From an uncultured Treponema sp. (GTDB lineage Bacteria; Spirochaetota; Spirochaetia; Treponematales; Treponemataceae): DNA of 16,350 nucleotides. The notes beneath the pieces were generated by a model, which ran no database searches, was not told where the DNA came from, and saw only the letters and a list, made by a program, of their open reading frames with translations. Location: positions 1-16,350 of the forward strand of contig CALINC010000086.1 in assembly GCA_938045195.1 (NCBI GenBank). The letters run 5' to 3'. Each line of letters opens with the position of its first letter. Position 1 is the first letter of the stretch. The position numbers were made by a program, and so were the translations under genes. Of this stretch, positions 12,626-16,350 are shown in pieces.

Positions 12626-14278
12626 TTAGTTATATGAGAAGTCGCTGTTGCCGATAAACTCACGCAATATGGACTGCCCATGAACAAAATTGGCAGGCAG
12701 CGGCAGAAAATTGCCTAAAAAAATTAAAAGCCTTGATGCCTCGTTATATTCCTGTTGAAAAGGTTTTACAGCTTTTAAAAGCGGTTCCGCATAGACTTTC
12801 AGTACCGATAATTCATAATCCAAAGCGGTATTAAAAACAGCGTCTGCATTCCCTTGGAAAGGGAAAATATATTTTGCTTCTCCCGCACGTACGTCTCCCC
12901 ACATTCCTATTGTTCTTGCTGCGGGGCTTCCTCTAAACTGGGCATCCCGCACAATTCTGCGGAGTAAGCGGTTGTCGGAAGTTGGAATTCGATTGTGGTC
13001 GTCTAAATTCAGTTGCGTCAATGCCGAAAGATAGATTTTAAATTTAAGAGAATTGTCTATTTTTGATGTTAATTTATCGTTTAGCGCATGTATTCCCTCA
13101 AGAATAAAAATTGAACGTTCATCGGCTTTAAGCGGTTTTCCTTCGGGGCGGCGCGCACTTATTTTAAAATCATAAGAAGGCATTTCGACTGTTTCGCCCT
13201 TAAATAACCGTAAAAGACACTCGTTGAGAAGTTCAATATCCAAGGCTTCGATACATTCAAAATCGGGTGTGCCGTCCGGTTTTTTAGGTGTTTTTGAAAT
13301 GCCGAGATAAAAATCGTCAAGGCTTATTACCTTGGGCGAATATCCTAAAACTTGCAGCTGCATTGAGAGTTTTTTTGCGGAGGTCGTTTTGCCTGAACTG
13401 GAAGGCCCTGCAATAAGGATTACTTTGGCAGTTTTTTTTACCGTAATCTTTTTTGCTATTTCTGCAAGTTTATTATTTTGAAGGGTCTCCGTAATTTCCA
13501 CATAATCTTTTATTTTACGCGATGCAATTAAATCATTAAGCTGCCCTACAGAAGAAACTCCTACAAGTTTGCCCCATGCCTTATATTCCTTATAAATTTC
13601 AAAAAGTTGAGGAATATCGTTAAATTCGGAAAGTTTATTGTGCGACGCAGTTTTTGGAAAGCGCAGTAAAAAACCGTCTCCGTAAGTCATTAAGTCGAAT
13701 ACCTTAACTTCGCCTATTCTGTCCATCAACGGTTGAAAATATAAATCTTCATAAGAACCCAGCCGGTTAATTAGAATTTTTGGTTTGCTCGTATAGTTTA
13801 AAAGACGATGCGTTTCAGGCTGATTTGATTTTTCAAATTTTTCTACCGCTTCTTCATACGAAAGCCACACGGTTTCGATAGGCATATCGGCTGTAACCAT
13901 CTCATTCATTTTTTCTTTTATCGAATTTAAATCTGCTTTTTTGGATTTAGTTCCTTCAAAGGTATAATAATAACCGTAATCTAAACTATGCCCCATTAAG
14001 AGCCGTAAATCGGGATAAAGTTCTTTTGCGGCTGCTGCCAAAATTAAGCACAAGGTTCTTCGGTAAATATTGGAACCTTCTCTGTTTGCAAGGGTTACGG
14101 GTTCAATTTTAGACTGAATATCTATTGTTTTATTAAGCGGAAAAACCAAATTATTTAACTTAATACCTACGATAGGAGCTGTGAGCGTACCTAAATAGGG
14201 GATAAGCTCTCGTGCCGAAACAGGCTGTACAAATTGCTTTTGCGTTCCGTCTGGGAAAGTAATTTTGAATGAACTCAT
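12626..14278 (-). CDS. Nucleoside (uridine) kinase-like protein with ThrRS-type N-terminal domains
   Basis: A 550-residue three-part protein. Residues 1-62 resemble a TGS domain (FPDGTQKQFVQPVSARELI). Residues 70-220 resemble the second additional (editing-like) domain of threonyl-tRNA synthetase, with HSLDYGYYYTF where that domain starts its HxxxH region; the second histidine is not in place. Residues 283-500 form a uridine-kinase-type P-loop domain: Walker A GPSSSGKTT (291-299), substrate-site DDFY (321-324), and MPSYDF (366-371). This architecture is known in bacteria, usually annotated as a uridine kinase or nucleoside kinase, with physiological substrate uncertain. The start has a strong GAGGAG. 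The gene stands alone and faces mazG. I am sure of the family and unsure of the substrate. Confidence 0.88.
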   Translation of the reverse strand: MSSFKITFPDGTQKQFVQPVSARELIPYLGTLTAPIVGIKLNNLVFPLNKTIDIQSKIEPVTLANREGSNIYRRTLCLILAAAAKELYPDLRLLMGHSLDYGYYYTFEGTKSKKADLNSIKEKMNEMVTADMPIETVWLSYEEAVEKFEKSNQPETHRLLNYTSKPKILINRLGSYEDLYFQPLMDRIGEVKVFDLMTYGDGFLLRFPKTASHNKLSEFNDIPQLFEIYKEYKAWGKLVGVSSVGQLNDLIASRKIKDYVEITETLQNNKLAEIAKKITVKKTAKVILIAGPSSSGKTTSAKKLSMQLQVLGYSPKVISLDDFYLGISKTPKKPDGTPDFECIEALDIELLNECLLRLFKGETVEMPSYDFKISARRPEGKPLKADERSIFILEGIHALNDKLTSKIDNSLKFKIYLSALTQLNLDDHNRIPTSDNRLLRRIVRDAQFRGSPAARTIGMWGDVRAGEAKYIFPFQGNADAVFNTALDYELSVLKVYAEPLLKAVKPFQQEYNEASRLLIFLGNFLPLPANFVHGQSILREFIGNSDFSYN

Positions 14279-14370
14279 ATAATTCTCCTCATTTTTTTAT
14301 TATATGTTTTTCAGTATACAATAATTATACGGAAAAAACTAGACTATAGCGATTTTATTCGTGCGGAGGG

Positions 14371-14501
14371 TTTAATACCCTGTCGCTGCGCAACGTACGC
14401 TCTGCGTCGTAACGAAGGGTATTAAAGCCGAGTGCAACCACCTTATGAGAACATACAATGCGAAACATTGAGTATTGTACCTCGACGCTCTGCGTCGAGG
14501 T
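14371..14501. repeat. Nested palindrome array upstream of the BCCT transporter gene
   Basis: Outer arms TTTAATACCCT (14371-14381) and AGGGTATTAAA (14416-14426) enclose an inner hairpin, ACGTACGC-TCT-GCGTCGT (14393-14410), whose left arm has one bulged T. Then come CAATG-CGAAA-CATTG (14456-14470) and a perfect ACCTCGACGC-TCT-GCGTCGAGGT (14479-14501). Two of the hairpins share the ACGC-TCT-GCGT core. The surrounding intergenic stretch (14279-14597) otherwise holds only the promoters of the two flanking genes. Confidence 0.8.
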
Positions 14502-14525
14502 TGTTGATTTATAATTTTTATATAG

Positions 14526-14563
14526 TGTTCACTTTTTGCTATTAAAACTATTGACAGTGAACA
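14526..14563. promoter_or_regulatory. Operator-like inverted repeat over the BCCT promoter
   Basis: TGTTCACT (14526-14533) and AGTGAACA (14556-14563) are perfect 8-bp inverted half-sites, 30 bp centre to centre. One lies upstream of the -35, the other begins on the last base of the -35 and runs into the spacer. A bound regulator would block or alter polymerase access. The regulator is not in the window. Confidence 0.5.
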
Positions 14564-14579
14564 TAAAAATCGGTATAAT
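14551..14579 (+). promoter_or_regulatory. Perfect-consensus sigma-70 promoter of the BCCT transporter gene
   Basis: TTGACA (14551-14556), a 17-bp spacer and TATAAT (14574-14579) match consensus at all 12 positions. The leader would be about 15 nt and contains AGAGG. Such a strong promoter usually needs a repressor, which fits the overlapping inverted repeat. Confidence 0.88.
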
Positions 14580-14600
14580 CCGATTTTATAGAGGTAAATG

Positions 14601-16154
14601 ATGAAAGAAAACAAATTATTAAAAACCGGCAAGAGTGAAATTGATTGGCTTATAACAATCGCTCCTCTTATAGCAATTATCTGCATTGTTTCGTTACTGC
14701 TGATATTCCCTGAAGCGTCAATGAAAGTTGTTGACAGTCTCTGGTCAGTATTTGTAAATAAACTCGGCTTTTTTTATATGCTGCTTGGGCTTGCAATGGT
14801 GCTTATTTCAATCGGATTGGCTTTTTCAAAATACGGAAAAATTAAATTCGGCTCTTCCGAAAAACCGCGTTATTCAAACTTTGAATGGGGTTCAATGATT
14901 TTTACCTCGACAATGGCTGCGGACATTCTGTATTGGTCGCTCATTGAGTGGGCATATTATTTCGGTGAAACTCCTTTCGGTATGAAAAATTTAAGTCTTG
15001 TAGAAAGGCAGGATTGGGCTTCCGCATATCCTCTTTTTCATTGGGGGATAACTCCTTGGGCATTCTATATTGTGCCTGCCGTTGCTTTCGGCTTTATGCT
15101 CCATGTAAGAGGGAGGACAAAGCAAAAACTTTCCGAAAGCTGCCGCCCTATTTTCGGTAAACATATTGATAAAGCTCCCGGAAAAATAATTGATATATTT
15201 TCGGTTGTAGGTTTGTTGGCAGGAACTGCAACGACTTTTTCATTGGCAACCCCGCTTTTATCGCTTGCAATATCAAGTCTTTTTGGTATACCCGAAAGTA
15301 AATATCTTACCCTTGCAATTCTTTTAATTATCGCCGCTGTTTACACTGCCGCTGTTTTATTGGGTTTAAAAGGAATATCGCAGCTTGCAAAAATTTCTGT
15401 AGTTTCTTTTTGCATTCTACTAGGATTGGTATTTATTGCTTCACCTAAAATATACATAATAGAAACGGGGATTACCGGCATCGGTAAAGTTATTCAGAAT
15501 TTCTTTTCGATGTCTACATGGATGGATCCTCTGAGAATTTCAGGAACAGGTTCTACAGGCTTCCCCCAAAACTGGACAATATTTTATTGGGCATATTGGA
15601 TTGCATGGTTTGTTGCTACGCCGTTTTTTATCGGTACGATTTCGGAAGGCAGAACAATCAAAAATACAATATTCGGAGGTTTGTTTTTTGGAATTGCCGG
15701 TACATATTTTTCGTTTATAATTTTAGGCAATTACGGGCTTCATTTGCAGGTTCAAGGAATTTTGGACTCCGCCGCTGCATTAGGCAATATGGAACCTGCC
15801 AGAGTTATTCTTCATATTTTGCAGGCTATTCCATATTCAAAATTGGTATTAGCGGTTTTAATAGTAACAATGATTGCATTTTATTCCAGTACTTTTGATG
15901 CAATAACTTTGGTGATAGCCTCTTATTCTCAAAAAAATCTCGAAAAAAATACCGAACCTAAAAAAACACTTCGCGCATTTTGGGCTGTAGTTTTTATAGT
16001 ATTGCCTGCCGCTCTTATTTTGATAGGAACAAATTTAAATCAACTGCAAAGTCTTTCGATTGTTGCGGCATTTCCTCTAGGGATAATAATTATTTTAATA
16101 ACAGTCAGTTTGTTTAAAGAGCTAAAACATTCCAAACTTGACAATTTAAAGTAA
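14601..16154 (+). CDS. BCCT-family (betaine/carnitine/choline) transporter
   Basis: A 517-residue inner-membrane protein with about 12 hydrophobic spans, the usual BCCT core without long terminal extensions. Family motifs: LYWSLIEWAYYF (110-121) in the substrate-site helix, FHWGITPWAFY (146-156), the signature NWTIFYWAYWIAW (324-336) followed by GRTIK (350-354), and YSSTFDAIT (428-436). The aromatic residues in the signature are those that cage quaternary ammonium groups in known members. The signature helix and the FDAIT stretch look closer to CaiT-like than to BetP-like proteins, so exchange or anaerobic uptake of a betaine, choline or carnitine-like compound is possible. Two ATGs lie in tandem; I chose the second because it is six bases from AGAGG, against three for the first. 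It is monocistronic, with its own consensus promoter. Confidence 0.92.
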   Translation: MKENKLLKTGKSEIDWLITIAPLIAIICIVSLLLIFPEASMKVVDSLWSVFVNKLGFFYMLLGLAMVLISIGLAFSKYGKIKFGSSEKPRYSNFEWGSMIFTSTMAADILYWSLIEWAYYFGETPFGMKNLSLVERQDWASAYPLFHWGITPWAFYIVPAVAFGFMLHVRGRTKQKLSESCRPIFGKHIDKAPGKIIDIFSVVGLLAGTATTFSLATPLLSLAISSLFGIPESKYLTLAILLIIAAVYTAAVLLGLKGISQLAKISVVSFCILLGLVFIASPKIYIIETGITGIGKVIQNFFSMSTWMDPLRISGTGSTGFPQNWTIFYWAYWIAWFVATPFFIGTISEGRTIKNTIFGGLFFGIAGTYFSFIILGNYGLHLQVQGILDSAAALGNMEPARVILHILQAIPYSKLVLAVLIVTMIAFYSSTFDAITLVIASYSQKNLEKNTEPKKTLRAFWAVVFIVLPAALILIGTNLNQLQSLSIVAAFPLGIIIILITVSLFKELKHSKLDNLK

Positions 16155-16186
16155 TTTTTTCGGCATTATATAACATGTAATAAAGA

Positions 16187-16219
16187 GACCTGTTCGATAA
16201 CTCCGTTATCGAACAGGTC
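16187..16219. terminator. 15-bp perfect hairpin after the BCCT gene
   Basis: GACCTGTTCGATAAC (16187-16201) and GTTATCGAACAGGTC (16205-16219) are a perfect 15-bp inverted repeat with a 3-nt loop, 33 bases past the transporter stop. No U-tract follows, so termination, if any, would need help. It is the first element of a hairpin array that runs to 16307. Confidence 0.6.
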
Positions 16220-16307
16220 GACGAGTTCTAAATCGCGCAAATAGCACGATGCGTGAACATCGCATTTCAAGGTAACCTGTTCAGAAACGGAAGTTTCCGG
16301 ACAGGTT
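16220..16307. repeat. Hairpin array, second part, ending in a nested hairpin
   Basis: ATGCG (16249-16253) can pair with CGCAT (16261-16265). A longer hairpin follows: AACCTGTTC (16274-16282) pairs with GGACAGGTT (16299-16307), and GAAAC with GTTTC inside it around GGAA. Its arm ACCTGTTC also matches the right arm of the preceding hairpin, allowing alternative pairings. The final hairpin is followed by TATTATAA and could act as a terminator. Confidence 0.6.
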
Positions 16308-16333
16308 TATTATAACATCCGGAGATTTTGATA

Positions 16334-16350
16334 ATGTTTTACGGTGCCGT
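16334..16350 (+). CDS. Start of an unidentified gene, cut by the window edge
   Basis: An ATG at 16334 has GGAG at 16321-16324, nine bases upstream, and opens MFYGA followed by a partial codon. Five residues cannot identify a family. Proteins of the ADP-ribosylglycohydrolase family often begin in a similar way, but that is only a hint. Confidence 0.4.

Noticed and set aside
12626..14278. Threonyl-tRNA synthetase.
   Set aside because: Only the TGS-like and editing-like N-terminal parts are similar. The C-terminal half is a P-loop kinase with GPSSSGKTT and no class II synthetase catalytic motifs.
4710..14365. A shared 12-mer, TTTTATTCGTGC, at 4711-4722 and 14353-14364.
   Set aside because: Twelve-base matches are expected by chance in 16 kb of AT-rich sequence, and the contexts share nothing else.
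14372..14686. A 104-residue minus-strand frame across the second array and the start of the BCCT gene.
   Set aside because: It runs antisense through a consensus promoter and the first codons of a clear transporter gene, and has no start signals.

Overview
The window reads as spirochaete chromosome, most likely a host-associated Treponema close to T. denticola. The DNA looks AT-rich (not computed). The left edge holds the first nine codons of a flagellin (MIINHNMSA, the start of treponemal FlaB proteins) behind a good sigma-28 promoter. The gene content is ordinary chromosomal. I see no phage, integrase, transposase, CRISPR, rRNA or tRNA.

Layout. Positions 1-7490 are all minus-strand: flagellin start (1-27), adenine phosphoribosyltransferase (apt), a class III nucleotide cyclase, a fold-III PLP ornithine/lysine-type decarboxylase, a protein joining a GHKL-type ATPase fold to an HDOD domain, and the tldD-tldE protease pair joined by a TAATG overlap. 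Positions 7490-8050 are non-coding, with two copies of a palindrome-rich repeat and then divergent promoters. Positions 8055-12551 are plus-strand: an RluA-family pseudouridine synthase, a TPR protein that overlaps a secreted TPR/NHL/vWA-like protein, and mazG. A hairpin separates mazG from a convergent minus-strand TGS/uridine-kinase-like protein. A second hairpin array lies between that gene and a plus-strand BCCT transporter. A third array follows the transporter, and the window closes on the first codons of another plus-strand gene.

How the parts fit. Apart from tldD-tldE and the TPR/NHL pair, each gene seems to have its own promoter. Most promoters are housekeeping type with exactly 17 bp between hexamers. 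Several genes (cyclase, ATPase-HDOD, mazG, perhaps apt) have the -10 box only 6 to 9 bases before the ATG and little or no Shine-Dalgarno sequence, so their mRNAs should be leaderless or nearly so. By contrast the flagellin and tldD leaders are long and structured. The flagellin leader has six GGA triplets, two in a hairpin loop and one in the ribosome-binding site, like a CsrA target. The tldD leader is built almost entirely of the repeat array.

Most worth following: the flagellin leader, the run of leaderless promoters, the nested palindrome arrays (including a 65-bp insertion inside a hairpin loop, flanked by ATCAG), and the operator-like inverted repeat over the transporter promoter. I found no clear new defence or biosynthetic system.
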